Positions 45,801 to 57,565 of a stretch of 64,000 nucleotides of DNA are shown in pieces (position 1 is the first letter of the stretch; each line of letters opens with the position of its first letter). This DNA comes from Obelidium mucronatum (taxonomy: Eukaryota; Chytridiomycota; Chytridiomycetes; Chytridiales; Chytriomycetaceae), in contig JAIVFH010000017.1 in NCBI GenBank assembly GCA_025765595.1, forward strand, positions 186,001 to 250,000. The letters run 5' to 3'. The notes beneath the pieces were generated by a model, which was not told the DNA's origin, searched no databases, and saw only the letters and a list, made by a program, of their open reading frames with translations. Both the position numbers and the translations under genes were made by a program.

Positions 45801-46363
45801 CACCGCCGCTTCCCCCAAGAAACTTTACAATTCCTACTTCGAAACCACTCATTCCTTTAAGTAAACGTTCGACCTCGTCACCTGCTGGATCCTCTGCAGC
45901 ACCACCACCCCCTCCCCCAGCACAAAGTTCAAGGTGAGTAATATAACATGGGCTTGGCTATATTAACATATCTCCTGAAATCGTTATGTTTTGGTATAGA
46001 CCCATCGCAAGCGCATCGCCATCAACAGCAAGACCAAAAGCTACACCGGCTGCTTCTGGATCAGGGTTAAGACAGTCAACTCTCAACTTTGACTCTCAAG
46101 CCGCCAATAAATCTGCGCCGTCTGCTACTTCAAATTCGTCCACAAACCTTGCAAAGCCAAACCCGGTTACTGCAAAACGTACTACTGCTACCAAGCCGGC
46201 CGAGGCGGCGACTCCTGCTGTTCGTGGATCTACTACTTCGCGAGCGTCAACTATAGCTGCAAAGAAAGTTGCTGGAAGGCCGACAGTGTTTGCGGGAGAT
46301 AGCGATGATGATGATGACGAGTCAACTACTTTTGCCCAGTTTGGGAAACGAGCCAAGCGATAA
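42801..46363 (+). CDS. MRE11: Double-strand break repair nuclease MRE11
   Basis: This is the nuclease subunit of the MRN/MRX complex. About twelve introns split the gene. Phosphoesterase motifs are all present: [10 protein letters not shown] (exon 2), [35 protein letters not shown] and the capping-domain block [13 protein letters not shown]. The DNA-binding region follows (RVDYSNFM across a junction, and [16 protein letters not shown]). The long C-terminal tail is Lys/Arg- and Ser/Pro-rich with acidic DSDDD blocks and ends in [10 protein letters not shown]. Intron 2 (about 43085-43338) is the longest and has repeated A-runs. I saw no frame break over this 3.5-kb gene, a contrast with the golgin. 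It is convergent with the SET gene. Confidence 0.95.
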
Positions 46364-46455
46364 ATATTCCAAAAGCGATTGGACACGCTTACGATTAATA
46401 AACACTTTGCTTTTGTTCTTCGTTTGCTAGCAGATTTTGATTCAGACCATTTTTT

Positions 46456-47929
46456 TTATTTTACCGTCTTTCTTTTGATAAGAGTATCCAGTCGCTTCCG
46501 GACTGCAAGAAGGCACACCTTTTCGCCCCGCCGCTCTCTCACACCATTGACGAAATTCTCGGAAAAATTTGACCCACTCTCAAGAGCTTGTCTCAATAAC
46601 TCATTGTCCGTTTTGATGGATGTTGGATAGGAACGGAGCTTTTGGATGACCAGATCCCGGACTCTCGTCAAAGTCTCCTTTTCCATCGATTTTCCTATGT
46701 GGCAAGACTGAATGGTCTTATCAAGCTTATTGTTTGCGTGAAAGAGGCACCATTTCTTTGGTCGAGGAAAGTTGTCTACATCAAGTTTAGAGGGAATCTC
46801 CAAACAGGAACCAAAAATAAAAAGAGCAAACCAGAAGGCCCTCGAATAAGCTGGACTCGGCAATCTTCATTCCTATCATTTCCAGGAATAGTAAACCCCA
46901 TATATTTTAAGGACTTGTAACTTGAGTCCTCCCCATAAGTGACGTCCACTTGTTCGCCAGATTTAATTGGTTTGGTGGCAGTCATGGTTACCGCGCCAAG
47001 TTCTTTGCTGTATTCGATTTTGACTTTTGGTTTCCCGTAATGGTTTGCGACATCCACCATTGGAATCAAGACGGCTTTGTTGGTTAATTCTCCAACAGGG
47101 AGCACCCAAACTCGCGACATTACAATGTGCCATGCCCAGAGGAAGTCATCGTATGAAATTGGCGTAGGCAAGAACTCTTTCCATTGGTTCCATTCGTTCT
47201 TTGAGGAGTGTTAAACCATTTGAGTAGAAGCAAATCAAGTGAAATACCTGAATCTCTTCCCGTTGACCAACCAAGTCAACACTCAAATCTGTTCCATCAA
47301 TGACTTTAAGTTCTTCATCATTCCAGTAGAGTGGTGTATTGTATTTCGATGGCAAGAAACTTATGTACGGTTCCCATAGTGGATCTTCCCGATGAAGCAA
47401 AACAAATGCGCCAATAATAGGAACCCATTCAGTTTTAGGGTACTTGGAGAGGTATTTGGCAATGATCGGATCCGATTTTGCCATTGAATCATGGATCGTC
47501 TAGTCTTATTGATGATTACAACTCAATTGATGGCAGCAGGCAAGAAACACGTACGACTTGATGGGGCACAACCATCACCAGATCATCCACTTTGAAGTCT
47601 TTTGTAGCGAACACGTCTCTGTTTCCCGGCTGCAAAGCACCAAAGAGTTTGGTCCATGTTCCCATTTACTTATCGACACACCAACCAACCTGTGGCTCAA
47701 CGATAACAGTTCCGTCGTGGCGAAGGCCGCGTCTCTTCATCCAATCGACAAACATCGCTGTTCGAGAGATGTAATCAACAGTTGGCTCGTTCACCTTGGT
47801 TGCTGTTGGTGTGGTTGCCGCCGCTTGCCAGTAAAACACTGCCACGGCTGCCGCAATAACTCCAACTACAATTGCAGCAAGCGTTGACCATTGTTGTGGC
47901 TGCTTTTGTTTCGTTTTCTTTTTCGTCAT
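46456..47929 (-). CDS. SET-domain protein of the Rubisco-LSMT/SETD3 type, membrane-anchored
   Basis: The product is a probable protein methyltransferase. After a basic N terminus, a single hydrophobic segment (LAAIVVGVIAAAVAVFYW) predicts a membrane anchor, unusual for this SET subfamily. The SET core follows: GAFVLLHREDPLWEPYISFLP, WAWHIVMSRVW, and the SAM/substrate block LIPMVDVANHYGKPK with VTYGEDSSYKSLKYMGF. The iSET and C-terminal helical parts match the SETD3/Rubisco methyltransferase layout. Asn-His in DVANHYG is the SAM-contact pair of SET domains. The start was set at 47929; an in-frame ATG at 47956 would add nine residues. Several introns are present, including ones near 47200, 47500 and 47660. 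The target is unknown. Confidence 0.78.
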
Positions 47930-47989
47930 GATCGATTTCGTTCTGGAATAAATCAAGAATATTCAACATCTGCAAATCCCTGTACCACG

Positions 47990-50900
47990 ATGGCTACAGT
48001 TTTAAACCTCTTTCTTGCATCATTAGTATCAGGCATCCCGATTCGTCAATGGAACGTTGAGTTTGATTCGCCGAGTGCTGTTCGCAGAATTCTAGATCCC
48101 GATGTTGGAGCTCACTTGGCCCGACGCGCAGACACTTCGCACGACATGAAATATTATGGAGGACCTATTCTGCAAAATATTGAAGTGTGAGGCTTATATC
48201 AAACAGCTGCCTTCATATTCTGAAATACGTACACAGCACAACCATATTTTACGGCTCCGGAGTTCTGTACCAAAACGAAACAAACGCGTTTTATGAATTT
48301 CTTGTGAAATCGCCCTATATGGCGATGCTTTTCGAATACAATGCAGGATATGGGCGATTTATTGGCAGTTATTTGGAGACAAACAATATCAAAACAGTGG
48401 TTGATGACAAGCTGGATATAATCCCGTACTTAAAGTAAGAAACAACATAACAACAAAGGATCAAGAATTCGTTTTCGAGCATTAATGCATGCTTTTTTTT
48501 GGAAGGGGATTGGTCCAAGCTGGAATTCTAAAACCAAACGCGAACTCATATTATCCTATACATTTCGCGCCCGGAACAAATATCACTCAAGGAAATTCAA
48601 AAAGCTGTATCAATTTCTGCGGATATCATGGAACAATTGACATATCTACGATATATAATGGGACAAAGTACTTATCTTATGGAGTTTTGCCTTCTCACAC
48701 AGGCCAATGCTATGGAGGTTGCATCTTGGAGACTACAGCATCAAATATTTTCTCATTAAATTTTTTTATTACTAGGATGTGGACGCTCGGTTGATCCGTT
48801 CAGAAATCTATGCAGCATCTCGAGTCATGAGTTAGCAGAAGCAGTAACTAATCCAGCAATTGGCGTAGTCACAAGATTGTAATCATGAAATGAAATATCA
48901 CTTGACGTTAAACTTATTTCTTCATTTCTTTTTTTCAGTGGTAAACCCCTCTCTTGGTATAATCGCTGGGACGGCGAAGTGGGTGATTTCTGCAATTTGC
49001 AAGAATTCTCATTCAAGGATCTTGATGGGACTAATTGGGCATTACAAAAACTCTGGAGCAATTACTATCAAGCCTGCGCTACTGTGTCTCAGGGCTACTT
49101 TGGCGCCGTGAAGCCAACAAGTATACTACGACCACCGACGCAGCTGTTGAATCTCACCTACTATGGCGGTCCCATTATAACAAATATTGAAGTGAATATG
49201 ATAATGTATGGAAACGTCGTGAATTCGTCGGATATAGCGAAGTTCTACAAGTATTATACAGCATCTCAAATGATTGACTTCATCAGCTCTGAGTACAGCC
49301 AAACTTCAGCACCTATTGGATATGGATCATTTCAAAATAATATATCTATATCAAATGTCAAATCCATAGTCGATGATGACGCTGATGTCAAACCCCTTCT
49401 CTTGTAAGAACTCTTCAAATAGGTTCCAAAATTACATGAAGTATAACCTACTACCTGCATAGAACGCTACTAAAAAATGGAGCACTAAAACCGAACAATA
49501 ACTCGTATTATCCCATTCATCTTGAAGCGGGAGTTACAGCCACGCGTCGTGGGTCTGTATCCTGCCAACACTTTTGCAGTTATCATGGGGCAATTGATAT
49601 TTCTGTCTTCAAAGTACCGAATACAAAGTATCTTTACTATGCCGTTATTCCATACCCTTGCGACACTGGATGCGGCACACAATCAGCATTTTCAAACACT
49701 TGCTCCGTAAGCTCAGCTCAGGTACTTTATCCCCTCTTTTAAGCCAACTCTCACATGAAAAACTACAGATTTCTGCAGTAATAACGAATCCCGCATTGAA
49801 CATTGCCGCAAGCGCTAGTATGCTGATGGGCTGGTACGAAACAAGGAACGGGTATGAAATTGGAGATGCTTGCACTGGCGTTCAAGGTAGCATTGGGAAC
49901 TATACAATTCAGGCTCTTTGGAGCAATCAGCAGCGATTGGTATTAAAGTTATATGATTTGATTTGTTGGCTAACGTGCGTAGTGTTATTTGCCGATCGAC
50001 AACGAGGCAACTCTTTCCACCAGAGTATCAGATACGACTTCAGAATCGACTTCTTCGATGAAACAGCAATCGTATACTTCAGCAAGCACTTTGCCTGTGA
50101 AAACTATCTCGTTTTCACCAGCAAGTTCCATGAAATCGACGGTGGCATCGCCAAACAGTACTGCTACGACGAACTGGATGATATCGAATATGACATCAAC
50201 AGCTTCTAAGACATTTGGATATTTGTCTTCGTCTCTAATTTCGTTTGCAAAATCATCCAGTACCTCCGACCGCCAGAAATCAACTCAGTCCCTTCCATCG
50301 ACAATGAACGTATTAATTCCAACAACTTCAAAACAGGTTTCATTATTCAGCAGCGTGGCGTTATCATCTTTGCAAACATCATCGATGTCAAAGCAGCTCT
50401 CAGCATCGTTAGCAACTGGTTCAAAGTCAACGGAAAAGAGCACAGCTATAAGAACTAGCACACTGTCGAAAGTGACTGTTATATCAATGTCTTCGATATC
50501 TTCTTCAGGGACGAGTGTTAAGACAACAGGAGCCACGTCAACAACCACTAGAATTCCTGCGGTATCGACTACGACACCACGATCCTCAAATTCAACAATA
50601 GAATCCTCAAAAAAGACGCCAGTCTCAGGAATGACTGTCTTATCATCTTCGTCGGCAGTGTCAAAGGCTTCGGCAACTACTACAACAACTGGAACCACCA
50701 AAGCATCAGATGCACTGCAGAGAAATGGACTTAAGCTTGGAAATACACAATCATCAATGCAGCAATCAATATCAGAAACGAAAACCACAACAACATCTAT
50801 CCAGACATCCATCACAAGAACCTCATTGTCTCCAATTACATCGACTGCAACAACGCAACAATCTTCATCGAGAAATACGAAATCATCATCAACTTTCGTG

Positions 50901-51932
50901 AGCAGTATAAATTTGGTTGCAAAGTCTTCTGTTCCTGCAACAGTATCTGACACATCCACCACAAGACAGATTTCGAGATCTACTGCATCAAACAAAGTCG
51001 ATTCAACTCAATCACTCAATTTTAAGAGTGCAAGTACTTCATTATCAAGATCTTTGAAGCCACAGACGTCATTGTCAAGTCAAACCACGTCAGCATCTCT
51101 GAAATCATCATCCTCGTCATCCTCGTCTCCACTATGGACGTATATTGCGACAAGTGTGACGGCAAAGGGGCAGAGTATTAGATCATCAACGGGAACCACC
51201 AGTTTCTCGAAAGCAACGGTGTTTTCTACTACTGCTCCTGTTACGTCAACTGTAAGATCATCAGGAACTGGAACTGGAACAGTAAAATTGCATACAAGTT
51301 CTCCAATTTTACTACAGGCAAATGGAATTAAGCTTGGATCAACACAGTCGTCGTCAATTCCGGTGACATCTGCCACTCATGCAAGAACCACCGTGGCTGC
51401 ATCCACACTTACAACTAGGACCACCCCGGCTGCATCCACACTTTCCACTGTAACCAAACAATCATCAACCAGTCCCAAGCAATTGACATCTATACTTGCG
51501 AGTAGTGGAAGTGTAAGGCTAGTTTCCACATCTCGACAATCAGTTCCATCAAGTTCAGGAACATCCCCATCAACATTGATACCAACCCCGAAATCCACGT
51601 CAACAAGCCAACGGCGCGAAGTATCTCAGTCACTCAATATATCAAAGTCAAGTACATCAACTTTGCAACCACAGGCATTAACAGCACAATCAACACCGAG
51701 TCTTAAAGTATCTTCACAATTAAGCTTGCAGACAGCCGGGAAGAGTAGCACACTACCAAATACTACTGCAAAGATATCAAGTTTGGTGACTGCCAAAGTA
51801 TCAATTGCAACTTCTGTAACAACCAGAGTATTAACAACAACAGCTGCAGCAGCAAGCAGACTCACCAACATAAGTTCAAAATCGCAGGCACCGGTGTTAA
51901 CCAGAGCAACCTCGGCGGTTTTGAAAACGTAG
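47990..51932 (+). CDS. Secreted protein with two HExxE-type domains and a Ser/Thr-rich stalk
   Basis: I do not recognise a characterised gene. The N terminus is hydrophobic (MATVLNLFLASLVSGIPI), probably a signal peptide. Two homologous domains follow. The first has YYGGPILQNIEV, SYYPIHFAPGT, CGYHGTIDIS and SSHELAEAVTNPAIG, then SWYNRWDGEVGDFCN. The second has YYGGPIITNIEV, SYYPIHLEAGV, CSYHGAIDIS, but SSAQISAVITNPALN in place of the HELAE segment, then GWYETRNGYEIGDACTG. From about 49990 to the stop lies a stalk of some 640 residues dominated by Ser and Thr with two partial repeats (NGLKLGNTQSS and NGIKLGSTQSS). The domain layout loosely recalls plant EXORDIUM/PHI-1-like and HExxE hydrolase-like secreted families. 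No GPI signal is obvious. Confidence 0.65.
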
Positions 51933-52109
51933 TTTCCTTAATAACATAACGTAAATAATTTTGTCAAAAGATTAGTGGTAGATAATAATAATAATATAAG
52001 TAGTAGAAGTAAAATTTTGTTGCCTCAACCAAAAAAAACGAACACAGTTTGATGCAAAAACAAAAAAAAAAACAAAAAAAAAAAAAATACAAATGAGGAA
52101 ACGCTCAGC

Positions 52110-53688
52110 TCAAAAAGCATCTGTCTTCAAAAATCCAAAAACATCAGATCCTTCCTTCAACATCACCCCAGCGCAGCCAGCAAATGGTAGACCCCCCGGC
52201 CCAACTGGTCCCAAAACCGAATCCATATCCTGCTCAGAGAATACTTGCAGTACGCTCCCATCCGCACGAGTCACCGTGAAGGGTTCAAAGACTTTAAACA
52301 TCCACCCAACTTCCTCTGACTTCTCATATTTCGACCACCATTTACTCGCAGTGCTTTCCGACATGGCTTCCAGTACTTCCACAGGCAGCACTGCAACAGG
52401 AAGGTTCAATTTGATAGTCAAAGCGTCGGCGGAAGCCTTTGGTACGGATTTCAAAAGTTCCGCAAGTGTAGGCTGAAAACAGGTGGGAAAGACTGTTGCT
52501 GAGTTCAGACGGAGTTTGAGCAGAAACTGAAGACACGATTCCGGTCTCATCGATGGAGACAACTTTCCCACAGAATACCTCCTTTACTTGGATGTTGATG
52601 ATACTGCCTGATGCACTACTGCCGGCTTCCAGCTCTTTCATCAAGTTGCCCAAGTCGAAGCGGAGTATCTCGCAAATGGCGTATCCAACGCAGTCCCCAA
52701 CCTCCACCTTCTCAGCGCCTGTAGAATCAGGTGTAAACAGCAGCCGTGTCACGGTCCGTCGGGGATCATTGTTTTTGCCGATATAATCGACCCAGTAATC
52801 ATCATCAAGCCGTGCAAATGACCCCAGAATAGAAGGAGCCACAAGAGAATGCAACTGCTTCACAAGTTCCAACTCTTTACCCCCCTTCTCAAAAGAAATC
52901 TCCTTGACACTCCCAGCCACACACCCCCTATTCACATCCGCCAACGTTGTTTCAATAGCCAAATTTTTCATGTTGACATTCATCCAGCCAATTGAAGCGT
53001 ATATGGGCGCTGCCAATGGCGCCGCATGCAGAATCCCAAACTTGTAACCCCGCGTGTCGTGCATATAGTCGTCGGCCATCTTCATTAGCTTTTTGGCGAA
53101 TCCTTTTCCTCGGTGTTGGAGATTTGTGGCCACGTCTCCGATTCCACCTGTCGCGTGATGGGCGGGTGGGAGTTGGTTTAAATGAATGTGTCTGTTGTAG
53201 ACGCGAACGGAGGAGACAATCTACAAAAAAAAAAGGGGGGAACCGGTTATAGGGGAATTCTTATTTTCTTTCATCTTGTTTTTGGCGAGGTTAAAATACC
53301 TTTTTGGATGAGCGTTCAACAGCCACAAACACTCCATTCGGGTCTCGTTCTGGGTCAAAGGACCAATGATCCTTAAACAATGCGCGCGAAGCACCTTGAC
53401 TTCCGTTGGGTTTCGTCACGTTAAAGACGCTGTCCAGATGGTCCAAGAATAAGTCGACATCAGTTGTGAGGTAAACTGGATATATCGTATTCTGGGACTG
53501 GTGGCAGTGGTGGAGTGAGTTTCGGCGGCAACGGAAGCGATGCAGGAGATGCATCCTCTGTTGCTGCTGTCCATTTGGGCTGGCTTCAGTACGGGCGAAG
53601 GTTCGGGTGTGGATGCCCTCGACACGGGGGTCATTAGATTCTGGAACGGCGTCAGGAGCGAACTCATCATGCTACGGACACTGAGCAT
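52110..53688 (-). CDS. GNAT-family N-acetyltransferase
   Basis: This is an acetyl-CoA-dependent transferase with the GNAT core. The acetyl-CoA loop is ATNLQHRGKGFAKKLMKMA, followed by GYKFGILHAAPLAAPIYASIGW. The C-terminal half, about 250 residues, continues across an intron at about 52480-52534 (rebuilt as GIVSS then PTLAELLKSVPKA) and ends at 52110. This two-part layout resembles fungal LYC1-like or Eis-like proteins with an extra domain, but the substrate is unknown. The N-terminal exon (YLTTDVDLFLDHLDSVF onward) is clear. The sequence before it is Ser/Thr-rich, and the frame changes near 53485, so the start at 53688 is tentative. Confidence 0.72.
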
Positions 53689-54258
53689 TTTTTGGAGTGT
53701 CAATTCGCGGTGGCCTTGTTTTTCGAAAGGAAAGAAGAAACACGTGCCTGTTATATACGGTTTTTTTTTGTTCAAGGAGACTGGCGTGTGCGTGATTCGG
53801 GAAGATCCGCGTGTGATTTAGGGTGGACTTTTTTTTAGACTCCTTTTTGTGGTAAGGAGTGGACTTTGGGTTGAACCCAAAAAAAAGGGAATTCAAGACA
53901 GATTCAAGTGTTTCCCTTTCTATGGAAGGGGTTTAATGGGGAGTGATTTGTGAAGCAATTTCCCATATTATCGAATACATATTAACTATAGGAAGAAAAC
54001 CGAGCCTTAATGCGACAATAGGTTGAATAGAGCGTTTTGGAAGACAGTATCCTTGTGCATAGGCTTTGTAATGTGAAGAACAGATTCTAGAAATCGACAG
54101 TTATCTTTAGAAACGAAAAGCGAATGGATCCGCTCCAGCATTAAATAATTGCAACATCATATTCATTAAATATCAGAAAGAGTGCATAGTGCATAGTATG
54201 CAAAGAGTTCCATATCTTGTGACGATGCAAACATTTTGCAGTTTTTTCTCTTCGTCCA
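53689..54258. other. Intergenic region, GNAT / COX5b
   Basis: These 570 bp lie between the divergent GNAT and COX5b genes. The stretch is AT-rich, with T/A homopolymers near 53760 and 53830-53890. I see no coding or RNA gene. Confidence 0.5.
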
Positions 54259-55057
54259 ATGTTCGCCCTTCGCAAAACCGTCTCTTTGGCTGCCCTTCGT
54301 CGTGCCACTGCCACCAAGACCTTCTCAACTGCTGCCATTGTCAGAGGAGGACACGGTGCCCAAGGTATGCCGCGCTCTCCCCCGAAGGACTTTGGTCGGG
54401 GCGATAAAAAGTCAACGTGACTCAATGTGGGCGACTTGGATGCGGATGACACTGATGGTTGGAACTCTCTGAGGTGGCTTCTGCTTTATGGATGGAGAGG
54501 CCAATCGCTTGCTCAAATCGGACGCTGTTGTTGTCGTTCGGGGGATCGCTTATAAGAAGCAAACTCACCACAAAAAAACTGCAGGCCAGGACCCATTCAA
54601 CCTGCCAGTTCCAGGATACCGTGCTCCAGGACAAATCGCGCACAACTGGGAAATCTCTTCTGGAAACGAACGTTACGAGTACATCAAGAAGCTCGAGGGA
54701 GAAGAGCCATGGGAGGACATGCAACCATACATTGTCACTGCTAAGCCAACAGCTCAAAACCCATTCATTGTTCACGGATCTGACCCTGAAAAGTACCTCG
54801 GATGCACCGGTAAAGATTGGGGAAAAAATGGCCAAAATCGAGAGTTAGTCATTCTGACTCGTCCTACTCTGATTATACAGGTTTCCCAGCCGATACCCAC
54901 GAGACTGTATGGTTGACCCTCCGCCCACACAACGGTGTTGACAGATGCCCACACTGTGGTAAGTTGATGCCTCCTATTTTTGCAGGCGTGATGGGGTCTG
55001 ATATTCCATTTAGGAAGCGCCTACAAATACAAGCAGGCCGACGCCCACCACCACTAA
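54259..55057 (+). CDS. COX5B: Cytochrome c oxidase subunit Vb (COX4 in yeast nomenclature)
   Basis: This is a nuclear-encoded zinc-binding subunit of respiratory complex IV. The start gives an Arg/Ser/Thr-rich mitochondrial presequence (MFALRKTVSLAALRRATATK). Exon 1 ends near 54362; the next exon begins near 54584 (GQDPFNLPVPGYRAPG) after a long intron. The conserved FIVHGSDPEKYLGCTG is joined over an intron to FPADTHETVWLTL, then RCPHCG joined over another intron to SAYKYKQ and a His-rich end. The two Cys of CPHC and the earlier Cys form the zinc site. The length is about 150 residues with the presequence. Confidence 0.9.
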
Positions 55058-55187
55058 ATGGACTTGTTTGATGAAATTACACTTCATCGACGCCAATGAT
55101 TCCTTTGACCTGGTTTTGGGAAGCAGACTATTAAATAAAAAAAAATCCATATCCTTTGATGTTTCCGATCTTTTATTTCTTGCGATT

Positions 55188-56124
55188 TCACCGTGCCAAG
55201 GCCTCTGCATTTGAACGAACGGCTTCATCCAGAATTTCATACATTTGTGTGCATCCATCTTTGGCTAATTTAAGAACATTTTCAAACTCGTCCAAGTGAA
55301 GTCGAGATTCCAGCTGATGTATGTACAATAATGGATTAGAATCCAACAACCATAATGTCTTATCCAGAATACGTACATTTAATAGCACTACTTTTCCACT
55401 TCGCGGCATTACGGCCAAAGAAACTACCGGCACATCCATGCCCTCTTCAGTGTAATTGACGTCCAAGATGGGAGTTCCGTTTCCAAATCCAGCAGAACAA
55501 GCAACAACAGTAATCCGTCATTGGAATTCCAGCATTCATGAGAGCCAAGGTGGTTGCATTTATCGCAACATGAAGAGAACCTGGGGCGGAGAGAAACGTC
55601 AGTTTGGACTTCACGTTCGACACGGTAGGTCCCAACAATCACGATTCCACACCTCCGTCAAACTGAAGAATCTGAATTTGAATATTGATTTCTGAGCGAG
55701 GAAAAGAAGAAGTGATGATTGCTGATTCGAATGTTGATTTGATGATTGATGCAAGTTCGAGCAGCCGCCTGTCCTTTTTGAGCTTCTGCTTGCGTTCGCC
55801 GGAGCTGAAGGAAGCCACGTTGAAGTCGACAGTGATTGACTGCTCTGTCGTGTATCTGGCTTGAGCGCAGGGCGGGCTATAGAGGGATAGTTAAACTCTC
55901 GTACACAAGAACAAAACAAAAGAAACAAAACAAAACCTCCTGCGGGCCAAAGACCTGGCAGAACACGCGCGTGTTGCCCTGCTCGACAAAGGCGGCGCCG
56001 TCGGCGCCCGTGGCGGCCACGAACTGCGTGGCGCCAATGTCGCAGGCGATGCGGCGCAGTTCGTTTCGCGCGGCGGCCGTCGACGCGGAAGCCTTCGGCG
56101 GAGACGACTTCGGCTCTCCTTCAT
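55188..56124 (-). CDS. RRP41: Exosome core subunit RRP41 (SKI6/EXOSC4)
   Basis: This is an RNase PH-fold subunit of the RNA exosome ring. Family blocks appear in order: RVDGRR, NELRRIACDIGA, AAFVEQGNTRVFCQVFGPQE, an intron, ASFSSGERK, INIQIQILQFDGG, INATTLALMNAGIP, and SAGFGNG leading to DVNYTEE, then RLHLDEFENVLKLAKDGC. The start at 56124 (ATG) requires one extra base to be skipped within the first codons and another near 56060; with both removed the N terminus reads as in other RRP41 proteins. At least five introns are present. The 5' exon is strongly GC-rich. It is divergent from the mitochondrial carrier and convergent with COX5b, 130 bp away. Confidence 0.87.
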
Positions 56125-56213
56125 TTTGTTTTTTATTTGTTTATTCGCATCGCACAAAGAAAAGAAAAGGAAAGAAAGAAAAGAAAAAGAAAAAGAAAAA
56201 GAAAAAGAACGAA
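56125..56213. promoter_or_regulatory. Bidirectional promoter with polypurine tract, RRP41 / carrier
   Basis: Between the two start codons lie 89 bp. The carrier side is a run of about 55 nt made almost only of A and G (56155-56211) with units such as GAAAAA repeated. The RRP41 side is T-rich. Such a polypurine-polypyrimidine block can form triplex DNA and commonly excludes nucleosomes. The promoter role is inferred. Confidence 0.6.
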
Positions 56214-57357
56214 ATGACCAGCACCAACAACCGCTGGTGGTTCGGCGGCGTCGCCAGCGCAGCGGCCGGCGTCGCGACGCACCCGCTCGACAGCGTCAAG
56301 GTGCGCATGCAGACGGCAGGCCGGCCGGACGTCTCGCTCTTGGCGCTGCTGGCGGACATCGCGGCGTCGGAGCCCGGCGGCCTCGCCGCGCTGTTCCGCG
56401 GCGTCGACGCCTCGGCGCTGCGCCAGCTGACGTATTCGAGCGCGCGCTTTGCTGTCTGCGAGTATCGGCGCCTGTTTCTTTCCCGACCGCTGGCTGATTA
56501 ATTGCGTTACACAGACGAAGAAGCGAAGCGGCGGCTGCGCGCATCGAGTCTGCTCGTGTTTTCGCCTCTGCTGGGAAGCATCCTGGCCGCATCCATCGGC
56601 GGCGTCGCTGGAGGCATCGTCGGATCGCCTGCCGATTTGGTCAATGTGAGGTGCGTCTAGTGTCTTGGATCAAAAGTATCCAACTGACTTTTATCCTTCG
56701 CTAGAATGCAGATTGATGGAAAACTGCCACCTGAAGAACGTCGAAATTATCGAAACGCAATCGATGGTATCATTCAAATCATCAAAACAGAAGGAGCCGC
56801 GGCCCTATTCAATGGAGTCGGGGCAAATATTCTTCGTGCTGTTTTGATGACTGCAGGCCAAATTGCAACCTATGATACCGTAAAGCAGGAAATGATTGCC
56901 TCGGAAATGTTTGGGGATGGCTTTATTGTTCACTTTACTGCCAGTGTAATTGGAGCTCTTGTGGCAACAACAGTATGCAGTCCTGTCGATGTTATCAAGA
57001 GCAAAATGATGGCGCAGAGTCAAAAGAATCCAGAGTACTCTGGAATGGTGGATGCAGGTCGAAAGATTATGCATCGGGAAGGAGTTGGTGCTTTTTTCAA
57101 AGGATGGTAAGGGATTTATTACTGGTTAGCTGGTTGGGGTACCTATTTATTCACTCTAACTTTACAGGACCCCTGCGTTCGCAAGATTGGGCCCTCAAAC
57201 GGTTCTCACGTTTGTATGTCTCGAATACATCAAAACTTTCTACGGAGAGTATGGAGGAATGGTGGATTCTGCTTTCGATTCTGCTTTTGGATCGATTCCA
57301 AAGCTAATTGGTCTCTGTTTATATACAATCTTCTTGCTGAAGCTTGTGTTTCCTTAA
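56214..57357 (+). CDS. Mitochondrial carrier, dicarboxylate-type (DIC1-like)
   Basis: This inner-membrane solute carrier has three repeats, each with a carrier motif: HPLDSVKVRMQTAG, SPADLVNVR followed after an intron by MQIDGK, and SPVDVIKSKMMAQSQ. The opening WWFGGVASAAAGVATHPLD resembles fungal dicarboxylate carriers, which exchange malate or succinate for phosphate. Other conserved parts are GQIATYDTVKQEMI and TPAFARLGPQTVLTF. Introns lie at about 56462-56513, 56652-56704 and 57109-57168. The C terminus extends about 30 residues past the last repeat and is hydrophobic. Repeat 1 is encoded by very GC-rich DNA and repeats 2 and 3 by AT-rich DNA. The substrate call is by similarity of the opening and is not certain. 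Confidence 0.85.
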
Positions 57358-57565
57358 TGATGCGTTTCTCTGTTTGCTTGCGTTTTTTTGGCCTTATCCC
57401 ATGTTATTATTTACTAGCACCTCATCATCCACCAGTATTTAAAGGAGAGTATATACTGTAATTGAATAAATGTTTTATTTGACCCTTTTGACGCAAACGG
57501 TTTGGGATGAGTGCGAGTTCTAAATTTTGTGATCCAACAAAGACATAGCAATCTTGATTCTAGAA

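Noticed and set aside
50285..50995. A 236-codon minus-strand frame rich in Asp and Val
   Set aside because: It is the mirror of the Ser/Thr-rich stalk on the plus strand. Thr and Ser codons read in reverse give Val/Asp codons, and no domain is visible.
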